64,000 nt of DNA from Augochlora pura (GCF_028453695.1 NC_135782.1:8618001-8682000), one strand, 5' to 3'. Numbered from the stretch's first letter, positions 13,958 through 24,369 are shown. Made by a program: numbers and translations. The notes: generated from the letters alone by a model not told the origin.

Positions 13958-14330
13958 CTTTGACGAAACACTGTACTTGCAAATATACTCGAATCTGTAT
14001 GAGGGGATTCGAAGTTCTTACAAGTACTTTGACAACAGAGCACAGCAATTTTGTATACTCGAACCTCTATGAGAAGATTCAAACCCTTTATAAGTACTTT
14101 GACAAAAGAGTACAGTACTTTTAAGTATTTTCGAACCTCTATGAGAAGATTCGAACTCATTATATGTACTTTGACGAAACTGGACAGTACTTTTAAATAT
14201 ACTTGAACTTCTATGGCAAGTTCTCCTTGCAAATAGTTTGACAAAGGAACACAGTACTTGCAAATATACTGGAACCTTTGCGAGAAAGATTCGAACCCCC
14301 TATAAGTAGTGCTTCGACAAAGATAACTGT
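13958..14330. repeat. Tandem repeat, about 70-bp unit, six degenerate copies
   Basis: Units begin at the motif CTTTGACRAA (variants GTTTGAC, CTTCGAC) at about 13958, 14027, 14097, 14169, 14236 and 14312, a spacing of 68-75 bp. Each unit carries GTACTT, an AATATACT/AAGTATTT block, GAACCTCTATGAGAAGATTC and TATAAGTA. Copies 2 to 4 are the closest. On the minus strand the GGTTCGAATCT segment looks like a Pol III B box, but no cloverleaf is present. Confidence 0.8.
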
Positions 14331-15521
14331 TACAAAATTTTAATTTTCAAGTCTCGGATATTGTTTATAATAGTTTTGAATCTCCGTAACGTGCTAAGTA
14401 AATTTTCCAAATCCGAAAGTACAGGTAAACCTCCTATAACCTGGTAGATAAGTCCCTAAAAAATGCCGCGTGGTGTGAAACCGTGTTATATGTATGAGAC
14501 CCATAGTCAGTATAAAAAGGGTGAATTAATTCTCAACTTAATTTGAATTTAAAATATAAATGTGCGTATAACAGAAATCAAGAAAAGAACAGAAAATATT
14601 AGTTTCATTTATTGTAACCTCAATTTAATAAATTTCATCTTCTTCACTACGATATCACCATCACTTTCTGAACATCCTCCTTCATTTAGAAGTTTTGCGC
14701 CTCCTGTTCTCTTTAAAAAATTTATTATAAATATTTGTTTGTTTGCTAGTTCCTACAAGGTGACTGTTGATTTTGTGGTACGGAGATAGACAATTTTGCA
14801 ACTGCCTGTAGAATTGTCTACTTCTTTCAGCATAAGGGTGCTATAGTTTATTATTCATTCCCGTCAATATGTTATGACAAATAAGTTTTTGAATATGTTC
14901 AACAAACGCCACATTATTCAGTGGTGCAGAAATATTATTATTTAGTGGTTGCAATGTTATAAAGGGGTTCCCACAATTTAACCCATTGTGTTAAAGCAGA
15001 TCAGTGTTATAGGATGTCTTGTTGTGTTATAGTTGGATTACCTGCACTCACTTCAGGGTTATGTACTTAAATTTTTGTTATTATCTACTTGAATATCTAC
15101 TTGAGATTTGATTGATTTTTATAGTAATTGGCACCTATTAAACAAAACTAGATTATTGAAATTCGCTTAGGTTAGTCAGTATACATATATCAAATTTGAT
15201 CACATGCCTATCTGTCGCTGAATGAAACTTCCAATGTTTAAACTTTATAATGAAAAGGTACTTTATGATTAGACCGCAGGTTTGTATGCAAAATAAAAAT
15301 AGTCTTCGTTAATTGCAAAATATAGAAACTGTATAGACATTTATTTCTTTTCTTAGTGATATTAATGCATCGTCTGCAATGCTAATATATATGAAATATA
15401 TAATAATAATAATGTATAATAAAAATATCCAGTCATGTTCTATGGATCAGATTAAAAACGTCACAAACTACTTAACTGACTAACAACGCTGCATAGAGAA
15501 GCTTAGTGAGATTTACACTAA
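14331..15521. other. AT-rich noncoding stretch
   Basis: No genes or paired element ends recognised. At about 15270-15350 a segment with ACCGCAG and AAAATAAAAATAGTCTTCG resembles the internal part of the ACTGCGG-ended repeat family found elsewhere in the window, and is probably a decayed copy. Confidence 0.4.
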
Positions 15522-15761
15522 CCCTTTGCACTCGAAGCCATTTTAATTGTACATCTAAAACAATTTTTCTGATTTACAATATCTCTATTTATTCTATTGA
15601 AGTTTGCTATATGCATATGAAATTTAATCTTGCGATTCATACAAAGTCAGATGTTTAACCATTTTTTAGATCTGAACTCTGATAACATGTATACAAATTA
15701 TTTTGAAACGTGGAATAACAATTTTAGTGGTGTCTCAGTGTCGCCGCTCGAGCGCAAAGGG
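15522..15761. mobile_element. TTAA-MITE family A, 240 bp, both ends present
   Basis: The terminal inverted repeats are CCCTTTGCACTCGA on the left and TCGAGCGCAAAGGG on the right. The right flank is TTAA (15762-15765); the left flank is CTAA, one change from TTAA. TTAA targets with CCC...GGG ends are typical of piggyBac-type elements. There is no transposase, so it is nonautonomous. The right half matches the element at 34953-35191 (TTTTGAAACGTGG...). Confidence 0.8.
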
Positions 15762-15765
15762 TTAA

Positions 15766-16043
15766 CACATATTCGTCCGGTAATTTTTTGCATCGTCATT
15801 CACACTCTTTAACACCATCTGTAGAAATTACATGGTCTATATAAAAATAACGTAACTAGTTAAAAATCATATATCTTTCAGTAATGGTTATAATTATCTC
15901 TGTTCGGTAAAAATTAGAATTTCATTTATTTAGAATTCAAAGAACAAAAATCAATTGTTTTCTGTAATATACAAACGAGAAATTTTCGACATTTCGCTAT
16001 CGTTTGCGAAATGACTAATTTTCGTTATGCGGGCGAATACGTG
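15766..16043. mobile_element. TTAA-MITE family B, 278 bp, reference copy
   Basis: It starts immediately after the TTAA at 15762-15765 that also ends the preceding element, and finishes at TTAA 16044-16047. The ends are CACATATTCGTCCGG and, as reverse complement of the right end, CACGTATTCGCCCGC. Internally it has TGGTCTATATAAAAATAACG and a palindromic CGCAAACGATAGCGAAATG section near the right end. Relatives lie at 27344, 52160 and 58690. Confidence 0.8.
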
Positions 16044-16047
16044 TTAA

Positions 16048-17118
16048 TTGAACTTGACGGACATATAAATATTAATTCTAGGATCTGCGCACAGAAGGTC
16101 GGATTTGAAATCTTCGACAGTTAGAGGTGTAATGCGCGCGGAATGTCGCCTTCCTGTCTAAAGTTTGTAGGCTGGGAGTTCCTGTTTCCGATGAGGATAG
16201 GTCGCGATGCAGGGTCAATAGTATACCACACCATTTGAACGACGAGAATAGTTCAACGTCTGTAATGTTGGTCATGCCTCGTGACCCTAATTTCTTAACA
16301 CTGAAACTACCGTGCCAATCGAAACGACTAATTCTCTTTACCTGAAATCCCTGATATTGTAAGCATATTTTTATCAGAAATTTCTTCACGAATCTCTGAT
16401 AGAAATTCTACGAAGTTTTTATAAATACATTTTGGACATTGTTGTAAAATGGTGTGAATAATACGCATCTGTACCTCGGTTTACAAATAGTATGCCACGT
16501 AGTATTTATTTTACATTTTATTTTAATAAAAATCAAGCAAAAACACAGTCTGCGAGTATAAAAACGAAAATATTGCGAATAGAAGCTGCTATAAGTTTTA
16601 TAAATACATATTCATTTCACACAGTTTAACCAAAAATAATTATGGCATTTCACTGTCGCTACTTTTATTTAAAACAATCGACCTTGTCGTATTAATTAGT
16701 GAAACTCAACGTTTCGTCGCTTAATATATTCTGAAGTTTGACTTTATTTTCCTTGTTAATGAAATTACTAAATCAACATTTTCATTTGCTAAGTTTGCAT
16801 TTAGCCGATACTCGTTGCAACCGATTAACATTGCAATTTCATTAAATTTTGTTGAAATTCGAAGGCTCGTTGAAAATTTCGATAAATGCCTATAACAGCA
16901 TTTTCCAATTCCCTAATTTAAGAACTTTACAAAGATTTATTGGCAGCGCGAATTCAAGTCGCATAAATTAATTACACATTATATTATAAAATAAATTAGT
17001 TACAATTAATCGCGTAAAAAGTGACGCGTTAATTAAGGAACGGGTATGCATATTAATATAGCCCAGTTCAATGTTAGCTGTGCTGAAACTTGACTACATC
17101 ATAAGATTATTTCAACGA
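16048..17118. other. Noncoding stretch
   Basis: AT-rich DNA. A minus-strand 103-codon ORF (16078-16389) has no recognisable features and I leave it uncalled. The sequence TTAACACTGAAACTACCG at about 16294 may be a lone MITE end. Confidence 0.4.
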
Positions 17119-17122
17119 TTAA

Positions 17123-17281
17123 CCCTTAATTAGGCGCATTAAGAAAATCACCCAATTAGGCGCATGGAGTCTTAAATAACTCCAAAAAAACATTGGGAAA
17201 GGAGTATCAAAAAGGAATAAAACTTAATGGTAAATACTTACTGTAACCCTGTGGCCCTGACCCCATGCGCCTAATTAAGGG
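17123..17281. mobile_element. TTAA-MITE family C, 159 bp, internally deleted copy
   Basis: TTAA target duplications (17119-17122 and 17282-17285) flank perfect terminal inverted repeats CCCTTAATTAGGCGCAT and ATGCGCCTAATTAAGGG. A subterminal copy of TTAGGCGCATGG lies just inside the left end. The sequence is nearly identical to the element at 37371-37578 except that 49 bp are missing after AAAACTTAATGG. The piggyBac-type TTAA target and CCC/GGG ends indicate a nonautonomous element. Confidence 0.92.
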
Positions 17282-17285
17282 TTAA

Positions 17286-18050
17286 ACCTAGGTAATGCAT
17301 TCGCATGCGTAACAGTCTAATAATATTGAATACACGTGCGCGCGTCGTAGGTTTTACTTTTCGAAATATTCGATGCTAAAATTCTGTTCTGATCGTGCTA
17401 CGGATAGGGCCGGGATCGTGCTAAAACACACATGTTATCTAAATATGTTTCCAGTAAACATCTCTAGGAAGTAACGATAACAATGTTGATATCGATGTGA
17501 CGTAACAATTTGCCATCAGTTATGCGGAGTTCATAGCGTCCCACTAAGAGACCATTATCGCGAGAATGCTCTTCTTCTACAATGTGATGAAAATGTCACC
17601 GTAATATGAAAGATTTTAAATTCCAAATTCATTCACCATCCAACATTTCCAATTTCGTATTACTTGAATATTGTAAAACATAATTATTTCTGACACTTAA
17701 CAAGTTCCGTGATATAAATACGATAGGCTCTCTGTTATCCGAATTTATGATATCTGAATTGTTTATCATCCAGTTAATGTTTGAAAAGTTATATTCAACA
17801 GAAAATAAAAGACGATTTTTTTAATCCTTGAAATAAAAAGGTTTCTTAACATTTCTCTGGTGTCCTTAAAATCTTGTGCTCGCAGAACTCCTGTTATTTC
17901 TTCGGAAAATATTGAATCATCCCTGTATTTAGTTCACTAATTGTAATTTCAATTTCATTGATGATGGTAATTTATGGATTTTTACAGACAATGAATATAC
18001 TCTATTATATATTTAAAAGGTTTTCGTTGGAGTTGGTAGATTGTATTACA
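17286..18050. other. AT-rich noncoding stretch
   Basis: No gene recognised. A short direct repeat of GATCGTGCTA is present near 17390-17420. Confidence 0.4.
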
Positions 18051-18054
18051 TTAA

Positions 18055-18195
18055 CCCTTTGCACTCGAGTGGTGACTCTGAGGCACCGCTAAAATAGTTA
18101 GATCACGGTCCAAAATAATATTTCTACTATGAAAATTTAGATTTCAAAAATTGTTAAAAGCGTAATGCATGAAATACATTTTGTTATATAAAGGG
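18055..18195. mobile_element. TTAA-MITE family A, 141-bp truncated copy
   Basis: It is flanked by TTAA at 18051-18054 and 18196-18199. The left end CCCTTTGCACTCGAGTGGTG and the next 80 bp match the reverse complement of the right ends of the copies at 15522 and 34953. The right terminus keeps only AAAGGG, so the element is internally deleted or decayed. Confidence 0.7.
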
Positions 18196-18199
18196 TTAA

Positions 18200-18719
18200 G
18201 GTTTCTATGTGTTGAGTTGTTCAGCAATTGGATATAAGACTTTTGGTAACTAATTCATCTCGTTCATATATGTTTATTAATTAAGAGAATAATAATCTCT
18301 GACAGGCTTACGGAACAAAATTTTGTCAAAAAAATGAAAGTACTTTGCAAACGACAACACTATTTGCTGTATAAACTAGTAAAAACTCAATCTATTGCCT
18401 CAATTAACTAATTGTTCTGTTATCCAAATACTCGGATCCATTCAATCGTCCCGGATAACCGTGATTCCACCGAACCATTCGATCCTCTCGTTGTTTACGA
18501 GACGGGAACACCGAAATGACCATAATAGAGTCGTAAAGCCGGCGAAGCGTCGAACAGCATCTCTGTATTCTCCGATGTTTAGCATCTCCGATCCTATCGT
18601 GGAAATAGCGCGGGAGGCAGCGAACGCGGAAACATTCCAACGGCACAGATTTAAGGGACGACCTTGTTACTGTTTACAGGTACGCTCGGCTGACCTCGAT
18701 AGAGCTTTCGCTCGTGTCT
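18200..18719. other. Sequence upstream of the purine-rich leader
   Basis: AT-rich to about 18400, then balanced composition. A TTTACAG/GTACGC junction at about 18675 could serve as an acceptor or donor by motif alone. No core promoter could be placed with confidence. Confidence 0.3.
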
Positions 18720-18720
18720 A

Positions 18721-20360
18721 AGGAAGAATGAAAAGGAAACGAAGGAGCCGAAGAAAACGAGAACTCAAGCGCGACGCGGCCGATCGCGGCCCCCTGGATT
18801 TGCGTTGCAGGTTGGCGTGAACGGACACGCCACGAGACCATCCCGTTGGGCCGAAACAGTGCCGGCGAGGGTAGCCGGAAGAAAAGGAACCGAGGCTGGT
18901 GCAGGAAGACGGGCACGAAGACAAAGAGGAACGTCGCAGAAGAATACGCGCAGCACCCAAGAGAGACAACAGAGAGAAACGTACGAGAAACGAAGAAGAA
19001 CGTAAGGAAAGGTGCAGAGAAGAGAACAGAAAGAAAGCGAGAGGAACGTTGGAAAATATAAGTACAAGAACTTTGGAAAATACGAGCAGGAAGGTTAGAA
19101 AAATAAAAAGAAGAACGTACGAAGAATTCGCAAGAATAATCGTTAGAGAAAGTGAGAAGAAAGGCGTGCGAAGAAGAGCATAAAGAAAAATACAAACGAG
19201 AAAATAATTAAGAAGAAGAACGTTGGAAATATACATCCGGGAAGGTTGAGAGGATAAGAAACAAGACCTGACCAAACCATACGGCAACGGAACGGTAAAG
19301 GAAAGAAGACAGTCGAGGAAGAATAGAAGTCGAAGTGGTTGTAGGTGACGCCGAAGACAGAGTAGAAGAAGTCGCGACGCGTGCGCGTGTGGAGAAGTCG
19401 CGATTTCCGAACGCTCTATCTGTTCGCGGGTTTGCAGGTGTTCGCGTGCGTCCTTCGTGGCCTTGTTAACCGCGCTTCCTCTTTCTCTAGATCGCGGACT
19501 CCTTTTATCGAGGAGGGATCGGCGGCTTCCTAGCGGCCGCGCGAGGAGCGGCAGGGAAAAATAATAGCGCGCCTCGAGGAAATAGACGAAAAACAGGAGG
19601 GGTTGGAGAACTGGTGTACGGAGTAGGGGCGTGCCGGTGAGATCTACGCGAAGAGACAGAGAGACGGGGGAAGAGGGAGATAGGGAAAGAACGGGAAAGA
19701 GAGAAAGAGGTCGTGAAAGAAAGAAAGAAAGAGAGAGGGGGAGAGAGAGAGAGAGAAAAAGGGAAGGGGAGAAAGAGAGACACCGGATCGGTGTTAATAA
19801 GGGGCGAAAAGATCGAGTGAACGAGCAGTGTAGGGGGAACGGAGCACGTTGACGAGCCACCGAGGAGTAGTGGCAGGACTGACCGGGAAAGAGGAAAACG
19901 AAGAGGCGAAGGAGACGAAGAAGAAGAAGAAAGGTGAGACAGAGGAGGTGTAACGAGAGAACAGAGAAAGAGAGGGAAAAGGAGCGAGAAAGATATAGGA
20001 TCCGGTGGAAGGACGGAGAGACAGTGTTGGCGCGAGGGAGCGAGACGGAAGGCAAGGTAGACCGTGGTAGCGAGAAGTAGCATAGTCGGCGGGAAGGAGA
20101 AAAGGAAATAGGGTAGAGAAGAAGAGGCAGCGAGAGACACGCGGAAAGAGCGCGCGCGACGAAGAGGAGAGGACGAGAGGCCGGAAGGAGAAAGAGAGAG
20201 AGAGAGAAACGGAGACAGAGAGAGAGAGATTGAGCGAGTGAGAGAGAGAAGGGAGAGAAAGAAAGAGAGAGAGAGGTGAAGGTAGAAAGGAGGGTGGGGA
20301 GAGCAGCGCGAAAGAAGAGAGGGAAAAGAAGAGGCGCGTGGTGGTCGTGGTGGCGCGGTA
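18721..20360 (+). repeat. Polypurine (GA-rich) tract, about 1.6 kb
   Basis: A long strand-asymmetric stretch in which most + strand bases are purines. It includes GAGAGAGAGA microsatellite parts at about 19735-19760 and 20190-20275. Polypurine-polypyrimidine DNA of this kind can form triplex (H-DNA) structures, which is established for mirror-repeat GA tracts in general. Its place at the 5' side of a developmental growth-factor gene suggests a GAGA-type regulatory role, but that is inference. Confidence 0.75.
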
Positions 20361-21642
20361 GTGGACGAGAGCGAGCGAGCATCCAGATCTGTCGCGTGCT
20401 GCGTCGCTCTGGGATGGGACGGAACCGGGACGACACGGTATGAAGCGGAACGGGACGAAACGGGACGACGGCTACTACTACAACTACGAGGCGGGATGGG
20501 ATGGATGCTGCGGGCCCGTGTGAGTAGCGAGTCGAGTCGATCCCCGCGCGCTGGTATTGGTTTCACTCTCGGCTGCTGCCGGCCCGTGTGCTGGTGTGTC
20601 GGTCTGCTGTTCGATCTCTCTACGAGAGCGAACCGAAGAGCGTGCCCGAACCGAGCCGGAGAAGAGAACCGCGGCACTCGTTCAGTAGTTTCTCGGACGC
20701 CGCACCGGCACCATCCGACCTACCAGATAACCCCGGAGTTGCCGGACTACCCCCGACCTCGTAACAACACCGACAGACATCGCGATCGCGGCACTGGATC
20801 GTTGGTTCCGAGGAATCCAATAGAAAGAAAGAAGCTCGGGTCAAGATCGATCGTAACCGACCGGTGATCGTTTTGCCAAATTTTCTTCACGCAAGTGTTC
20901 ACACGTCGTCGTCTTCGTCGTCGTCGTCGTTGTTGTTATTGTTGTTCTTGTCGCTGTTGTTGCCCCATTTTTCTTCCCCACGTCCGGTTGATCGGTGTCG
21001 GCGCCGATCGATCGTCTCGCGAAATCGTCCGAGGGTGCGGGATCGTTGGGATCCACCGGCGCGGCGCGGCGGCGGTTCACCCGGTCGACACCGCTTCGAA
21101 CCGATCGAGTGTCACACGGAGAGCTGCTCGGAGCGGAACATAGTCCTCTCCGGTCTCTCTCCTCGTCCTCTCTCTCCGCGCGGCTCTCTTCTTCTCTTCC
21201 TCTCTCTCTGCCGCGGTGGTTGGTTGTCAGCGGAGCATCGCAGTACCACACGGGCATCGCAAGGTGTTTTCCATCGCGGTGACGAACGTGTTCTCCTCTC
21301 TCGCCAAGCAAATTGGAGGAGGTCGTTCTGTGTGTTTCGCGCGAGGAAGAAGAAGAAGGAGGAGAAGAAAAAGAAGAAGAAGAAGGAGAATCGCTGGCGG
21401 CCGGAAAGCCAGCAGCGCGGGTTTTCGCGAATGTCGTCTACGTGGTCCGCGGTCAGTGGTGAGAAGTGGTGGCAGTGATTCTACCCGCGAATATTTTCGC
21501 GAAAGAAACTCCGCGCGTGATTACGACCCTCCGCGACTCCGGAAGGATACGCGGCTCCCACGGCACGCGGCTGCCGGGAGGGAGGGGAGGGCGGTCAGTG
21601 AAAGAGGAACAGTGATATAGACAAAGACAAGAGGATACGACC

Positions 21643-21700
21643 AGGAGGAGGAGGAGGAGGAGGAGGAGGAGGAGGAGGAGGTGGTGGTGGTGGTGGCGGT
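21643..21700 (+). repeat. (GGA)n followed by (GGT)n microsatellite
   Basis: About 13 GGA triplets (21643-21680) pass directly into GGT triplets ending near 21700, within the leader region. Confidence 0.9.
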
Positions 21701-22295
21701 GATGCTGGGAAGAGAGGGAAAAAGAAAGAGAGAGCGAAACCCGTTAAGGCGGTACGAGTAACGTGTCGGTAGAAGTTCTTGCGATTGATAGAGGGACTAA
21801 GAGAGAGGGACAGAGCGAGGCCGACGAAGGTAATCGGTAGCATCAACCTGCGTGCTTGAACAAAACCGATTAAAGACGAGCAAGCGAACGAGCAACGATC
21901 CTCTCGCCTCCTATGTCGCTAATGCCGTCGTCCTAGCCGATACCGAATTGTCGCGGCCGATCCTCGTCAAGGATCGTTCGCGGTTGCGACGAGTACCATC
22001 GGCGAGATACCACCGGGCAACAGGAAGTCGACGGCGATCCGGTCGCTCGTTTGCATTCAGGATCCATCGAACGTCGCCTCGATGCTACCTCGTAAACCAA
22101 TTCCGTGGTTTCCTATTTTCGCAAACAAGCCGTTCTGACTGGCGCGATCACGATTCGCGGTTTGACCAAGCGGACGCCGAGCGAGAGCGGTTGTCGTCGT
22201 CGGAAAATCGGACGAGGAGGATCGGACGGTTAGTCGCGATCGGAGGGGCTGCCGAGGCGGTCAGCAATAATGCGAGAGTACCGAAAGCGCTGTAC

Positions 22296-22418
22296 ATGGA
22301 CGGTAACAGCGGACCAGCTGCCGCATCCTCGTCGCCTACCGGGAACCGTCCAACAACAGTGTCTCGCGGTGGCACGAATGTAACCGAGGATGAGGTGGAC
22401 TCCCATTGTAGAGCATAG
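22296..22418 (+). other. Upstream ORF in the leader, 40 codons
   Basis: An ATG at 22296 opens a frame beginning MDGNSGPAA and ending at the stop at 22416-22418, about 370 nt before the likely FGF start and in a different frame. If this region is transcribed as 5' UTR, the uORF could dampen translation of the FGF. The frame is open further upstream to 21852, but no ATG precedes 22296 there. Confidence 0.35.
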
Positions 22419-22689
22419 TCTCCACCTTACCAGCAGCGACTGTCTGCACGACCAATCGAGGAATCGCGTGCCGTGGTTTTGTTGATTCATCGGGGGGCGA
22501 ACGTGTGGACGCAACCAGCGAAACAAGATCGAAATCATTGGAAGGAACGCGCGCGACCACGGCGACGACGAAAACAAAGACGAAGAAGAAGAGGAGGAGG
22601 AAGAGGAGGAAGTGGAACGAGCTAGTCGAGGAACGAGCAAAACGAACGACGGCCGAGGAAAGTGAACGAGATATTAAGGAACGAACAAC

Positions 22690-22723
<34 letters not shown>

Positions 22724-22786
22724 AGAAGAAGACGGTGCCGTGTAGATCGGAAGGAGGGCTCGGAAAGGAGTGTGGATGAGACCGTC

Positions 22787-24065
22787 ATGCCCGCTGAGAT
22801 CGACACGGGCGGGCCAAGGGTGCTGCACTGTGATTACCGTGCCGTCTGCCCGATACCGATCGTAACCTTAGCTTCCGCCGAGTCTTCCCTGCGCCGCGAA
22901 AATAGACTCGTTCGACCGTCCATCGTACGCCGACTACCGCCGATCAATCCGACCGAGGATGGACCCGTGAACTGCCGGCCGCATCGTTGCTCCTCCGGCC
23001 TCGTCTCGCGGCGAGTCCCCTCCGGATTCAGAGGATCCCGAGAGACCGAGCAGCAGCCCCGCAGCAGCAGCAGGCTCGAGCCTTCCAAGGAGGCCGACGA
23101 CGAGCCGGAAGCTCGCCGTCCCAAAGACCTTGGCCGGAATGTTTCCTGTCCGGAACAATTGGAGTGCCGGTTGCGCGACACCGCCACCACCACCACCGTC
23201 GCCGTCGCTGTCGCCGTCGCCGTCGCCGTCGACGAGCTCCAGGGCCACAGGAGCGTGTCCCCGGTGAAGGACACGAGGCCGAGCCGTAGATATCCGAGGG
23301 GTCCGTCGAGGACACGCGACAACGATGTCGGCGATTCGCGGGACGGTGAACGAGGGTGCCACTGCTGCTCGAAACGCGACTTCTCGGCCGAGAACTGGCC
23401 GCAGGTTCGGGCCGCGGATCCTGTCCGAATAGGGGAATCACTCTTCTCTAGTCAGTCGAACGAGCCTCGGGCTTGGACGGGCCGGACCTATGAAAAGCTC
23501 GTCTCGACCGGCACGCTTCCATCCTTGGCTCCCGAAGAGAGGAACGCGCGGAAGGAGGAGGAGGAGGAGGAGGAAGAAGAAGCGGACGGGGCGAATTCCT
23601 GGAGACGCGTGTCGCGCGTAACCAAGGTCGAGGAGACCGATCGCCAAGACCGCGGAGACGACCAAGAGCCCGCGAGGTGTTCCCGGGCCAGAACGAGGAA
23701 GAAGAAGAAGAAGAAGAAGAGACGCGAGTGCACGAACATCCGGTCCTCGTACTTTCAGTTGGCCTTTCTCCTGTTCCTCGTCGCGTTCGGCCAGTGCGGT
23801 CTCCGTAAATCGAGTGTGTTCAACGGCAGTGCGAAAACGAGCAGCACCGGATTGAGTGTCCTGGCGATCGGCACGGTTATTAGTGCAGTGAGTGCCGCGC
23901 CGGTTGATTTAATGGGCGACACCGGCGTCAGAGCTGAACGATCGGCCAATTTGTCCCACATCACCGGCGCGTCCCGAAAGATCCAGATGTACATCAAGAA
24001 TCGGCATCTACAGATCCTGCCGGACGGCACGGTCAACGGATCCAACGATCACACGTCCGACTACA
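22787..24065 (+). CDS. Fibroblast growth factor, branchless-like, first coding exon (partial)
   Basis: This encodes the N-terminal 426 residues plus one base of a secreted FGF, a ligand for receptor tyrosine kinases of the FGFR type (breathless in flies, guiding tracheal branching). The diagnostic part is residues 396-426: KIQMYIKNRHLQ then ILPDGTVNG (410-418), the first strands of the FGF beta-trefoil. It matches FGF1-type and not FGF8-type cores, which favours bnl. The ATG at 22787 is the first in a frame open since the stop at 22409. The N-terminal extension is low-complexity: an Ala-Val repeat (about 138-147), nine Glu (257-265) and seven Lys (305-311). Two hydrophobic segments follow (about 322-338 and 356-371), then a furin-type RAER site (382-385). 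The exon ends in phase 1 at a GTGAGT donor. The later exons are not recognised here. FGF identity is firm; bnl and the start codon are less so. Confidence 0.82.
23174..23230 (+). repeat. GTCGCC hexanucleotide repeat encoding Ala-Val repeat
   Basis: ACC triplets followed by GTCGCC/GTCGCT repeats encode TTTT then VAVAVAVAVAV in the FGF extension. Length variation here would change the protein without shifting frame. Confidence 0.85.
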
Positions 24066-24071
24066 GTGAGT
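24066..24071 (+). other. 5' splice donor of FGF intron 1
   Basis: GTGAGT follows the codons for TSDY. The frame stays open for about 95 codons beyond it but loses FGF character at once (SEYTRIIFILLIK), as expected of intron read-through. The site corresponds to the conserved intron position after the ILPDGTV strand of FGF genes. Splicing here is phase 1. Confidence 0.8.
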
Positions 24072-24369
24072 ACACGCGAATCATCTTTATTTTGTTAATT
24101 AAGAGCGTTAAGGCAGCGACTAAACGCGAGCAACCGCGAGCCCAAGATCGGACGAAATTCCGAGCCTCTGTGCGATCACGGTCGCGCGAGCGAGCGCGCG
24201 CGCGCGCGATCTCGCCACTGCCACTGGAACGATTGACCCTTTTCGTTTTGTTGGGCTCGCACATCCGCATGCCTCGATTCAGGTTTGATCGATGTTCAAG
24301 ATTGACGTCGCTTGCACACACAGTTTTTCTCTTATTTTTCCGTAGATAGACGCGGGACTTCGTTTTACT

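Larger units (their letters stand above)
18720..22786 (+). other. Probable 5' leader and promoter region of the FGF gene
   Basis: This lies directly upstream of the FGF coding exon on the same strand. From 18720 to about 20360 the + strand is overwhelmingly A/G (GAAGAAGAACG, GAGAGAGAGA, GAAAGAAAG). From 20360 to 22786 it is GC-rich with triplet tracts, for example (GTC/GTT)n at 20905-20960, (GGA)n then (GGT)n at 21643-21700, and (GAA/GGA)n at 22575-22733. ORFs here on either strand are low-complexity by-products of these tracts, rich in Arg/Glu/Lys on the + strand and Ser/Leu/Pro on the minus strand. I infer a long 5' UTR and/or promoter region. The transcription start and any UTR introns cannot be placed without RNA data. 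Confidence 0.5.

Noticed and set aside
13357..14244. 295-codon minus-strand ORF
   Set aside because: Its N-terminal part is the 70-bp tandem repeat translated and the rest has no recognisable family.
14280..14310. B-box-like GGTTCGAATC as a tRNA gene on the minus strand
   Set aside because: No A box, acceptor stem or cloverleaf around it, and the same motif recurs in each tandem unit.
18718..20436. 572-codon ORF on the minus strand
   Set aside because: It is the Ser/Leu/Pro/Phe-rich complement of the polypurine tract. Stop codons are scarce there because of base composition, and there is no domain.
19505..20677. 390-codon minus-strand ORF
   Set aside because: A shadow of the same GA-rich region in another frame, with low-complexity residues only.
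20864..21478. 204-codon + strand ORF in the leader
   Set aside because: Made of Ser, Leu, Arg and Lys runs from GTC/TCT/GAA tracts, with no recognisable domain.
21852..22418. 188-codon + strand ORF before the FGF exon
   Set aside because: It begins with GTG and has no ATG until 22296. It looks like leader sequence; only the short uORF is kept.
22505..22786. Extension of the FGF frame upstream to GTG at 22505
   Set aside because: GTG is not a usual eukaryotic start, and the stretch is Arg/Lys/Glu repeat from GAA/GGA tracts. The first ATG is at 22787.
24066..24349. Continuation of the FGF ORF past 24065
   Set aside because: FGF similarity ends at a GTGAGT donor, and the following residues look like intron read-through.
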